The position numbers were made by a program, and so were the translations under genes. DNA of 64,000 nt from Ophioderma brevispina (lineage: Eukaryota; Echinodermata; Ophiuroidea; Amphilepidida; Ophiodermatidae), in NCBI GenBank assembly GCA_023653785.1, contig JAMKCH010012762.1, forward strand, positions 1 through 64,000. The letters are read 5' to 3'. The notes under the pieces are model-generated. The model did not search any database and was not told where the DNA came from. It saw only the letters and a program-made list of their open reading frames with translations. Below are positions 23,811 to 34,282 of the stretch, in pieces (position 1 is the stretch's first letter; every line of letters begins with the position of its first letter).

Positions 23811-23899
23811 GTCCGATTATGCAGGCAATATAATTTTTGTTAATATAATCTTCATCCAATAAAAACTTTCACTCTGCAAGAAAGTAATATGTATATAAT

Positions 23900-25895
23900 A
23901 AGCCCTTCTCATACACCATAATGGAATGAAAATCTGATAAATGTATTAACACTCACAACCTAACCTAAATGGATAGGAGGTCAACAGCTCCTGTATCCAG
24001 ATAATAGCACTAACCTACGGAGTATGTCGGCATGCTGCTTATTCATAAGCTCTAGATTGAGGAGGGAAACTGTGATGGAAAGTCTTGTCTTGAAACATCT
24101 GAGATGTACCATCCTAGCATGTCTCTGATCTCCACTCTCCCATGGCTCTTGAAAAAGCCTGTCATGAGACACCCCAGGTTAGCAGCCGCAGATGCACCAC
24201 CACTTCTAAGACTGCATTCCAAATTTCTTGGGTTCCAATCCGACAGAAAAGAGCGCCTGTCTGAAAAGATTGTAAAATTCTAGAATATGATACTGGGGCT
24301 TACCCTCGAGTAAGCGATGGGGAGAGGTTTGATAATATTACAAAAAAAGATTTGCAACTGCGAAATAGAAAATCTTTCATCCGAAGCATGGGTCATAATT
24401 TAGCAACACTCAAGGATAACCGCTTTAAGTGGCAGCTAACAGGGCAGGTTGAGACGTATATTAGTAGCGCCTTATATACACCCATGCGGCGACTGCCTGA
24501 AAAATATTCAGTCGTTGAGCTATGCAAATAAAAAACATACATATGTGAAACGATATAGATTGGAGTCACATCTGCGATGATACTAATCAAGCTCATGATA
24601 TTGAGACAATTCCGCTAAGCCATTAAAATCATACGCAATAATCTGATCTCGAAATATAGGTTGATACTGGAGTCCTGTGCTTCACTTGTAGGTTTAGCAC
24701 CAACAACTTTTTCATGAACCTAATAGATAACATCTATTGCAGGAAGCGTAGAATCGCGGGGATTCATGTGATCAACAGCGCAGCATAATTACAGTCATAT
24801 CTCCACTTAATGGCATAAAGTGATGAGTTTCTATCTGGAATACGGCGCTATAATCTGGTACAAGATGGGTCATAAAAGTATCTACTCACAATAATTCATG
24901 GAAAGCCGGCATTGCAGTACCTTATTATCTGATACACCCATTTTTCAGCAAATGTTGATGAAACGACTATTGTTACTGAGAGTGTAGTCTCGGTTTGCTT
25001 GTTGACGGACATCAAGAACCTTACGGCAGTCAGAGTGATGAGTATCCAGATACCGACCGCATAAAAATACGAAACAAAAGTGGACTCTTTGAACTCAACT
25101 TAAGCCGATTCAAAAATTAAACAATAACTCCAAAGTATCAGCAGAACGCTTAATTGTACCGAGAGCCCGTGTTACCCATGTCATCAACGCAAGCGGCCTC
25201 TAGAATATGCTATCAGCTGCAGAAAGAAATCAATGATTTCTCGAATAGTCCATACGGCATATAAAATTCATATGCTATGTTTAATACTCCCCAGGAACAC
25301 CACCCCCAAAAGATCACTGATGAGTTAGTCGTGAACCTTACGAATTGCAAAAATTAATGCTTATTATATGGCAACAGACATATATATATGGATATTCAAA
25401 TGCAGACGCCAACGCACAAGGGCGGGAAGCTTTAACAGGCCCTCAAGTGTTGAGCTGGGAGTACTTGGCCAAGGCTAAGGGAATAAAGAGGTGTCCAGGC
25501 ACGCCAACCAATTATTTTTCACCGCCTCCAGAGTCATATGCAAACGCAATCCACAACACCATTGCGATCCCGGACACCAAACCTTGGAATTGATTTGGCC
25601 AATTTAGCCTTGTAATCCGTTGTTGTGGCGTAAGATCTATCAAACCACCGAAAAGCGGTGTGGCCCCCACTAATGCTGGTCAATAAAGCCGAAAAAAATG
25701 GGGAGTACACCCCCCAATCATCAGTATCTATTGCTCGACGCAGAGGGGTGCATCCGCGAACGTCGTTCACATCCCTTGTAGCAGAGGCACTGTAGTGTAA
25801 AGAGTGTGCGCATTAAGGATAAATTGGAATTTTTGGCCACACAAGTACTTAGGCTTGTGAGTAATCCCACGTAAAAATAATGATGGTAGCCTGCC
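23900..25895. other. No gene recognised
   Basis: No recognisable protein, RNA gene or repeat structure. An 82-residue frame at 25,345-25,593 has no family resemblance and no splice support. Confidence 0.4.
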
Positions 25896-25899
25896 GCAA

Positions 25900-26715
25900 C
25901 CCCCCTAATGGCCCCAGCTTGGGTTCAGAGGTTTATCAGGGGCTCAAGCAAATTGAAAATGTTCTAAAATGTGGTTAAAAAGCACAGCAGTAGGGTTGTT
26001 TGTCTGGATTATCAAGGTTCTCAGAAAAGGTATAGTTGTACACATATCTAAGGAATCTTACTAGTGTACGGAGTTATGGGAGTAATAAAGAAATGTGAAA
26101 AGATGAGCGAAAAAGTTACAATTTTGGTCTTGTCGTACTAGGTCAAAAGTTAAAATGTGCTTTGATTCAGTTAAATGTGCATGCAAAATTGTTTCTCCTA
26201 GGCCTTATAGGATTGGAAATACGAGGACTAGTTGGCCTTACGTGTATGCTTAGTTTCACGTATCCAACAAACATGTCAATAGGTCATATAATCCATAGCT
26301 CTGACCAATAAGAGGTTACTTGATGTAGCCATTTTGGTTAATAACAGACACGAAGAGTATAGTCAAAAATCTATTCCCTATATTCAGTTGCCTATTAGTG
26401 GTTTACAGGTATTTAAAACGAACAATTTGTTGAAAACAATTTTACACTAATTGAAAATTGGAGCTAAAACTTTTAATTTTTGACCCCTGTACAAACCTAA
26501 AACAATTGCCTTTTTACCAATTTTTTACAGTTTTCATCTCCCATAGACAGTCCTACAAAATTATAAGGTCACAGGTAGTATACCTAACTATTACCTTTTT
26601 GGATCCTTGTAACCAGGACAGACATCATGGTGTGCTTTTCAACCATCAAGCGCGAATTGGTAAAAATTTTTACCCACTGGGTTAATTGGAATCCAAGCTG
26701 GGGCCATGAAAGGAC
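25900..26715. mobile_element. Long-armed foldback element
   Basis: About 250-bp arms are imperfect inverted copies. ATGGCCCCAGCTTGG at about 25,907 pairs with its reverse complement at about 26,694-26,708. Inner blocks also match (TGGTTxAAAAGCACA, GTCTGGxTTA, and GGTCAAAAGTTAAAA against 26,460-26,490 on the other strand). The loop is about 300 bp and non-coding. The arms resemble those of the foldback at 31,070-32,005, so the two may share a family. Confidence 0.65.
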
Positions 26716-26719
26716 GTTG

Positions 26720-28935
26720 GCAAGGGTGGTACATCAATTTTTTTTGCATTTCAATGTATTAAAAGTATCGTTGTAGCTAAAATTACCAGCACAATTTTAT
26801 CCGGATTGCACACTCACATAAAGATCTGTGCCACTACAGATCCCAATATTTGGAGTTCCATTTTGTGGCACTAAAGCGATATGATTACCATCTATTATCT
26901 TTGCAAAATTGATATACATTCCAAAAATCATCAGTATGGAAATCAGTATTCTATAATCCTCCCTTACGATAGAATCGCACGAATACCTTTTGGTCACAGT
27001 ATAACATTTTACTTTCTTACCCAAATTCGTCTAGGCGCAAATGCTTGCACCGCTAACCTGAAGAGACTAATTCCCTCCATGCGGGAGCTTTTTTTCACTA
27101 TCTTTACGACCAGTACCCGTTTTACAGTTGAAACACCATTTCTTACCTTGTCAAAGCCCTATGAGCCTGTACTATCATTGCATTGTGGATAGTGAATAAC
27201 CTGTGGGTAACGAATTTCCTAGTCAAAAAAACAATCTCTGGTGTAAGATTTCTTTTTTTGTTTTTTAATTTATTTTGTCCGACAGAAGAGAGTGTACTCC
27301 AACACCAACTATCACTTGTCCAAAATATATAGATTTGATCCCTAATTTTGATCGCTTTACGACACTTAATGTAACTCAAATATCTCGTTTTCACTTGAGA
27401 AATAGCACCCACATATATAGATATAACGACATGATATTCCCCGACGACAGACGCCAGCTTCTTTGCTGAAACCAGGGACAATGCCGTTTTGCCATAAATC
27501 AATGAATAATATATCAATGTTGACGTATTCTCTCTATAAACTTCTATGATACAAACCATTCTGTAATGACCAAGTTACTACCTAGCCAATATACGCTTTT
27601 GAACTGGATCCACTGGGTTTTTTCTTTCGATTTGGCAACCAAAAACCTGCATTTAGGAGGTCGGATATCTTAATCGATTAGCACTCTCGCATGCACATTA
27701 TTCTTACTTCTTAGGCTCTACCCCAAGTCATCTAATGAAAAAGATCACAATGAAAATACCCAAACCTTCTTCCAATGATGACACCAGGGGGGTCAGGCAA
27801 CTTGGTTAAGCCCAACATAGGGTGCTGTTGATGAAAGTCCAAACCCCGGTAAATTCTGTGAAAAAGAAAAATTTCTGACACCAGGCACCAAATCCCAGTG
27901 AAAATCAAAGACAAACTCGGTATGGGGCTTATGGATATGATCATAAAAATGTAAATTATGGTACCTGATTTCCAGATCAAATGAAAAAAGAAAATATTCC
28001 TTTCTTAAAATATGTTTAATGTCCACATTCCATCTCCGAAATCTACTGAACTTTTCTTTTTGTGCCAAAATAATGATTAATGTATCTTAGGTCAAGACAT
28101 TAATCTTAGTTTACCTAACTTTGATTTGAAAGAGGAGAGTGAGCGGTTGACAGCATGAGGAACATCAAAACATGCAGTAAAACAATTAAACTCCTTACTT
28201 AACAACTCGAAATCGCCTCTGAAACAAAAGGATATTCAGATAACGCCGATTATTTTTGAAAACTGCACGAGGCGGCATCTCCAAAATGGTAATTCTTATC
28301 CATATTGGGATAATGTCCATAAACACAAAATGCAGAAGCTGAAATTTTTCCAAAAGTCAATGGAATCTTTAAGTCTGCCTTTAAATAGGGCTCTGGCTTG
28401 CCTTGCTCGAATATTCATGTCATTTTCACAAAAATGCTGATTTTACACGGCCAACAATCTGCATAGCGATTGAATCCAGTCCACACGGCAACATCTTCAA
28501 AATATACCGGTTGCTACATGAAGCGCACATTATGTGCAGCCTTGTAGATAACATTTTTCTCTGCCATTTATCTGTCAATACGAATGAAAATCATAAAAAT
28601 CGTAATCCTCCTATCACATCAAACTCAGGTAAATCAACAGTTCATATGCAGGACGTGAATTCAAGAAAGAAGAGAAACATTCTGTGTCATGTAAAACATC
28701 AAACTACAGCATTATACAAAACTAATCTGCGACACAAGCCCGCAACATTCTGAATAAGAAAAACTAACATTTATCGAAACCCGCTGAAGGACTTTTCGCA
28801 AGCCGTACCTGTTAATCCTACTGGAACCTTAGCTTCCACTAATGTGTAGAGCTGTGGTGTTGTCGATTTGTGCGTAGTTTGTAATTTGCTCTTTGTGTGG
28901 TTACAAGTTACGACGCCTAGTGCCCAGCTTTCCAT
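26720..28935. other. No gene recognised
   Basis: Several frames of 75-138 residues occur (for example minus 27,559-27,143 and minus 28,068-27,793). None resembles a family I know. Some lie beside splice-like sites, such as TTTTTCACAG read on the minus strand near 27,860, so minus-strand exons of an unidentified gene are possible but not supported. Confidence 0.35.
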
Positions 28936-28941
28936 CATTAC

Positions 28942-29257
28942 CTGGATAGCACAATCGTCGGTGCTTTGACGGACGGTTCTTGGCCATACCAGGATTACTT
29001 GCATGTTTAACCCACATTTCGGATTTATCATGACCTGATAGCTCGAAAAGATTCACTGGGCTGCTTAGCAGTATGAATGAGCCTTGGCACGAATCGGCAG
29101 AGTCTAAAAGCGCCCACGTCTTAGAGCATTCGGACGATGCGTTCTTCTCCTCTGTCACATTGAAGCAGTGATTGAGCCTGTGCGGAAGTTCTTTTGCATC
29201 AACTCCCGAGTCATCGCTAATTCTCAGAATGGTGATATTCATCAACAGCTTTCCAAC
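28942..29257 (-). CDS. Possible internal exon, unassigned
   Basis: On the minus strand an open frame of about 105 codons is bounded by good splice signals. The acceptor is a pyrimidine-rich stretch ending TGTAATTAG just before GTTGGAAAG at 29,257, and the donor is CAG then GTAATG at 28,942/28,941. It enters in phase 0 and leaves in phase 1. The product is polar and includes SFILLSSPVNLFELSGHD and EMWVKHA. The end is loosely reminiscent of the last strand and helix of a PH-like fold, but this is weak. I do not recognise the protein and found no confident partner exons. Confidence 0.3.
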
Positions 29258-29259
29258 CT

Positions 29260-30290
29260 AATTACACAAATATAAAGAGGAAATAGTCAGAAAGAATTGA
29301 GAATACCATTATTAATAGTTTAAATTCGACGGAGATTACGAACCATTTATTATATAGTAGTTGTATCTGATACTAGCAATGTGCGAGACTACTCTATAAT
29401 ACACAACTTCAGCCAAGCGTGGCGATTCTTTCTCGTTTCAGCGTACATCGTGAAATCCGCAAATTCAAATTACTTATTAGATTCCCGAGTACGAATTACG
29501 ACACGAGTTTAGCTTGCGTTGTAAGTAAAATATGGAGAGTCAATCAGATGCAATATTAAGGGATTAACCCGAGTACAAAAAAGCGAAAGTCTACAAAACC
29601 ACAAGTGCATTGACATAATGACAAGGCCCGTTGCCACATACAACGATGCTTCTTTAAAATAATGCCAAATAAAACATTAATGTAGACACCATATTCACCA
29701 ACCGTGCATATAAAATTTAGTATAAATTATAGGTAAAATACATATAAACAAAACTGCAGTACTCTTTTGTCTGCAAGGGACCGACCATATTAATTTGTTT
29801 CTTCTTGTTAATGTATTCTAACGATGTTCTTGAAAGAAAGTTTTGCCTCTTCATTACGCCTCCTTTTCTGCAACACACCAAGTCCAACGCGGACTGAATT
29901 ACGACTTGCTTGAAAAACATGGCCACGAGCATTAAATTCAAATTGTCTTGCAATTTGTCTACCTTGAACTTCTAAAATGATAAACCGCAGATTTCTTTTG
30001 ATTCCTCTCCAATGTTCGCATTTGCCGTGCAGGAACACTTCATCTCATTGTCTCTTTTGAGCGGACTGAAAGGTGCTCCGTCAAAATAAGTCTGAAGAGA
30101 GCTCTCACATGCCTCTCTTACTAGTTGTAGGATTGGATAGGATGTTCTTTAGATAAATTCACGATCTGGTTCTTGTATCCGATCGGCCTGGGTACTTGAA
30201 CAGTCTAAGGATTCACGGATGTTCACTGACAGAAACTCGGTCTCCTTGCGACATGGCACGCAAATTATCGACTATTAGCCTAAAAAGATT
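29260..30290. other. No gene recognised
   Basis: Short minus-strand frames at 29,717-30,038 have no family resemblance. No repeat structure is obvious. Confidence 0.4.
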
Positions 30291-30294
30291 AGAG

Positions 30295-30450
30295 AGCTAA
30301 ATGAAGTCGACGTCCTTGCCGTCGATTGCGAGTCGAACGAGGTCGCAATGAAATGCCCCCCTCCCTTGTTCAATTCCTCCTTTTCACGATGAACTCCGGG
30401 ACGTCACCTGCTGAAACGCATAAACGCTCATACAAAGCGTTGGTTCACAG
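30295..30450. repeat. Dispersed repeat copy 2
   Basis: Same-orientation partner of 23,400-23,560, with about 150 bases of clear but indel-rich similarity. The 600 bases that follow (to about 31,065) show no gene. Confidence 0.65.
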
Positions 30451-31069
30451 TGTCTATCCATGAAGATATACGATGATCTATATTCGAGGCAATTCTGCGA
30501 GTGATGATTTACCTGGGTACACGTCGTAGCCCATACACTTTATAAAAAATTTTCAATGCCAAAGGGAAAAAACTATTTATGAGCAGGTGAATACTACTGC
30601 CTTGTTGCTTTCTCAGGTGTGTTGTTACAGAAGTCACATTGAAAAGAAACGGGGTCTGCTCGAGTAGAGGGATTTACATATCTCTTTTACTGTGGAATTC
30701 TTTGGGATAGAAAAGGCCCCATAACGGTTCATGCCATAGTTGTTTAATGTGTTGGGTTTGGACGGTTGGCATGTGCTTATGGTAGGTTTTTAGATGCAAG
30801 CGCATTAACTGAAGGGTGGGCGAGCCTACTGCCTTTACTATGAGAGATAGCTGTACCCCGTTTTAACACAGGTTGCATAAGAAGGTTAGATAAACGCTCA
30901 AAAGGGCCTATCTCGGGAACTATGAGAAGGTGACAAGAAGTTCGGCAGACGCGGTGGGGTGGGAATGTAAGGGATCTTCCAAGAAGTGGCTCACTCCATC
31001 CGCATTATAGTGGAGTTGAGGCCTAGGACCCAGGTCAAAATCGTGTTACCCCTCCATAGTCGAGAAAAT

Positions 31070-32005
31070 GGTTTGACACCTTTGGTAGTTAGTATGGACC
31101 CTCAATATCAACGCTAGGGGTAGGTTAGTGGTGAGAGTACTCTCAAATTGTGGTGCACTTTTCAATAGGGGCCATTTAAAGTTTATAACAGGTGGTCAAA
31201 ATTTAAAATGACTCCAATCATGTTGAAATGGATGCAATATGTGTCCGTTTCTAGTCATAAGGATTCCGAAAAATGTATTAGGCTTGTACTATCTATGTGA
31301 CCCAATTGGTTTTTGTGAGTTATTGGGTAAAAATGGTCTACTACTACTAAAAAAGGCATATTGAAAAAAATGGTCAATTTCTATTGGTAAAGGGTTGCAA
31401 AATCGAAGTTGCTCCAATTTTGTTGTGAAATAATAGATTAGAGTGTCATTAGACGTTAATTGAGTCAAAATAAGAGAATGGTTTGTACCATCGTGCAATG
31501 CTCATTAGTTACATGTTATGGGACAAAAAATGGTCAAGTAGGTCAACATACCCATTGGTTGTTGACCTTCGTTGACCTTTATCTCAGTCGTAAGCCATTA
31601 ACTTAAAACATAATAAAACTATACGCGTTTTATGAGTCCTCTTACCTCAGGGCATAACCTTGGAAGTATTTAAATATAATCAGGGATTAACTTTTTATGT
31701 TGACCCCACTGTACGAAACCGAGCCAGATTGACCTTTTTTGCCATTTTAGGCGCCATTTGTCCATTATAACTCCTAAAACAATGGTCGTAGGTGGTTACA
31801 AGACTATACATTGTTGGAATCCTGATGATAGATGGACAACTTCACGGGCATACATTTAAACATGAATTGAGGGCAGTTTAAAAGTTTGGACCCCTGTGTA
31901 AACTTAATATGGCCCCTTATTGAAAAAGTGATACCACAATTTGAAGAGTAATACACATAGCATTGTATGTAGAGGGTCCATCTAACTACCCAAAGGTGGT
32001 CAACC
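31070..32005. mobile_element. Foldback element with about 150-bp terminal inverted repeats
   Basis: The left arm (31,070-31,220) starts GGTTTGACACCTTTGGTAGTT and contains ATGGACCCTC, CTCAAATTGTGGT and CAATAGGGGCCAT. The right arm (31,850-32,005) carries the same order on the other strand. Arm identity is high but interrupted by small indels. The 630-bp interior is non-coding. Flanks outside the arms do not match each other, and no clear target duplication was found. Confidence 0.75.
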
Positions 32006-32049
32006 TTCTGTTAGTGGGAATGGTGGTAAACTGAATACTTAAATAGCCC

Positions 32050-32390
32050 TATTGAATTATGCTCCGCCTCTTATTACGAACAGTGATTGGCAAGGACATG
32101 TCATGGTAACATTGGATGATACACACAACAACCTCACCGTGTATCATGTTCACCACAACCGGGTATATGGACAGACAACCGGGATTAAGCGCCATGCGAT
32201 CTTGGCCAGGCAAGATGTCCCTGATTGCAATACCATTGAGAACCTGTTGGATGACATAGAAGCCGACAGGAAAATGTAAAGAAAGAACCTTTTTGCAGGA
32301 TTTGCAGCGCATTGCAACTGGGAGTGGGCAACTTAGATCCGCAGCGTATACGCACTTTGGTCAACAGTTTGCGCAAGAGGTGTCTTTAAG
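32050..32390 (+). pseudogene. Tc1-like transposase C-terminal fragment
   Basis: The frame at 32,052-32,279 ends with ARQDVPDCNTIENLLDDIEADR, matching the ARSPDLNPIENLWDxLxRR block that carries the last acidic residue region of Tc1/IS630 transposases. After a frameshift the sequence continues FLQDLQRIAT, then LDPQRIRTLVNSLRKRC, which is the usual C-terminus. The catalytic N-terminal two thirds are missing. It lies directly beside the foldback element ending at 32,005. Confidence 0.75.
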
Positions 32391-32829
32391 TCATTGAGAA
32401 GGACGGTGGACCTACCCATTATTGAACATTGAACAGCTTGCTTCCTTGTTGAGTTGATAAGATTTTGAAATGGAGTAATAAATGTTGTTTTATGACCAGA
32501 AAGCAATGAGTACTTTTTCACTTTTCTGTGTGAAATTGAATTTGCAGACAAAAGTGCAACTTTTTTCCTTGCACGAAATTTCATAAAATGACCGATTTCA
32601 TGGTAAAAACGATGTCTATCGGGTAAAAGTAAATTGTCATTTTGTGCGTAAAAAAGATATTTGCGCATCCATCAGTTTTTGAATAATAAAAATAAATTAA
32701 ATACTTTTTTAGTTACGTCAAAAAGTATCAGAAGGGGACTTTCTTTTCTTGCTGAGTGTATATACTGTGCTCTAGAATGCTATAACAACTCCGTGGGAAT
32801 ACTAGAAATATGGAGCTCTTACACTTCTA

Positions 32830-33690
32830 CAGTGTGAGTCAAAATGATTGTTCCCCAAATACCTTATTTTTTTTCTTGTCAAACTGTGCAAGGTTGCTCT
32901 TAAAATTGTAAATACTTCAAAAGTACATTTAAATAGCTTTCACAGGAATTTTGAATTCTTCATTTTGGTTCAGGCGATCAATATCTGCATTCATTTAAAT
33001 AAAGGCCCTCAGATTTGCCTTTGTACAAGATTCTATTGATTTGGTTATTGAAGCGCAAATTTCAAGTGGAATACCTAATATGTCAGTACGCTTTACACAC
33101 TGGTGGATAAATGGTAATGCCCCAATGAGTGTAACACAGGCCAGTTATTAAGTTATGATTAATGCAACAACAAGTGCAATTCTATTTTGACTGTTTAGAA
33201 TTCTTCAAGGTTTGGAATGAACTCGTTTTTAACTATAACTAATAAGGCAACAAAAAGATATTGAAAAATGCACACCAAAACCAGGTTTCAGTTTAAATGA
33301 TACACCTTAGTTGGCCAAAGGTCAGACTTTTTGGAACAATTTTCAATCATGATAAATATTATAATGTTGTGCTTCAATATCTCTATCGTGAATAAATGCA
33401 ACAAACAAGAAAAGTTCTTTGCCTTTCTTGTTTTTCTGGATCCAGGTTTATCAATTACACTGTTCACATGTTTACTGTATTAAATTTGTACACGTAGCAT
33501 TTTGGGAGCCCTCTAAAAATGAGGCAAATACTTGAAAATGAAATGCATGAATCTCGTGATTGTTGACATGGTGATTGAGAAGTAAATATTTGTTAATATA
33601 AAGTATATAAATTAATAATATTCTAAAAAGATTACACATATTTTAAATATTTTTTGTTTCATCGGGGAACAATCATTTTGACTCATACTG
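32830..33690. mobile_element. mariner-type MITE with 27-bp TIRs
   Basis: CAGTGTGAGTCAAAATGATT followed by GTTCCCC opens the element at 32,830. The reverse complement closes it at 33,690 with a single mismatch (CAGTATGAGTC). TA dinucleotides flank both ends (32,828-32,829 and 33,691-33,692), the standard Tc1/mariner target duplication. The 861-bp body is AT-rich and has no transposase, so it must have been moved in trans. Confidence 0.9.
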
Positions 33691-33694
33691 TAGT

Positions 33695-34098
33695 TCACTA
33701 TAAAATTCATGAGTATTTTCGATGAATGCATGTAGAAATGGATCACAATTAAGGGATAGCTTGTGATTTTTAGATTTATCACATGTCAGTGTCAACAAAG
33801 ATTATGTAGAATAATCTTTGGTGTCAACACGGAGCCACGGTGAATGCGTGTATACAATGAAAATGATTGCGTTGCGTGTTAAGGTAATTTCCAAAATGCA
33901 TGCATGGGGGAAAACCCAGTTACGTGCATAGCTTTAATCATACTGATAATAGCAATACTCCGCCTCTGATAAAATTGCACCACCGTAGTGTAGTCAGCAC
34001 AAGTAATTACCTAAATCAACCATTTTCTCCTCACAGGATTGTTGGTACATTATAAAGGTTGTAAAACAGTAGTAACGTTTTCGAATTACATTGGTCGC
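33695..34098. other. Upstream region of the OAS-like gene
   Basis: AT-rich, with a short imperfect hairpin around 33,797-33,835 (AAAGATTAT/ATAATCTTT between two GTGTCAAC words). A CTCCTCACAG acceptor-like site ends at 34,036, so a spliced upstream 5' UTR exon is conceivable. I see no interferon-type GAAA repeat element. Confidence 0.4.
34051..34056 (+). promoter_or_regulatory. Possible TATA box of the OAS-like gene
   Basis: TATAAA lies 44 bases before the ATG at 34,100, which would leave a 5' UTR of about 15-20 bases. This is a position-based guess; AT-rich DNA gives such matches by chance. Confidence 0.25.
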
Positions 34099-34099
34099 T

Positions 34100-34282
34100 A
34101 TGGCAGCTCGACTAAAGAAGACGCAGCCATGGAACTTGCAGCCCAGAGATTTTGATACGTGGTACAAAAAAAACATACAAGACGGACTGAAATCGTTTCA
34201 CAAGGAATGCGGTCGGGTTGTGAATGAAGTCGTACAGTTGATATACCAGCATGCGCCGCTGAATGTCAAAGAAGTTATCAAG
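34100..34282 (+). CDS. OAS: OAS-like exon 1
   Basis: ATG at 34,100 in good context (GTCGCTATGG). The 61 codons form the N-terminal helix region, with WNLQPRDFDTWYKKNIQ and CGRVVNEVVQLIYQH. The exon ends ATCAAG before GTACAT in phase 0. An in-frame TTG lies three codons upstream, but the ATG is the natural start. Confidence 0.8.
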
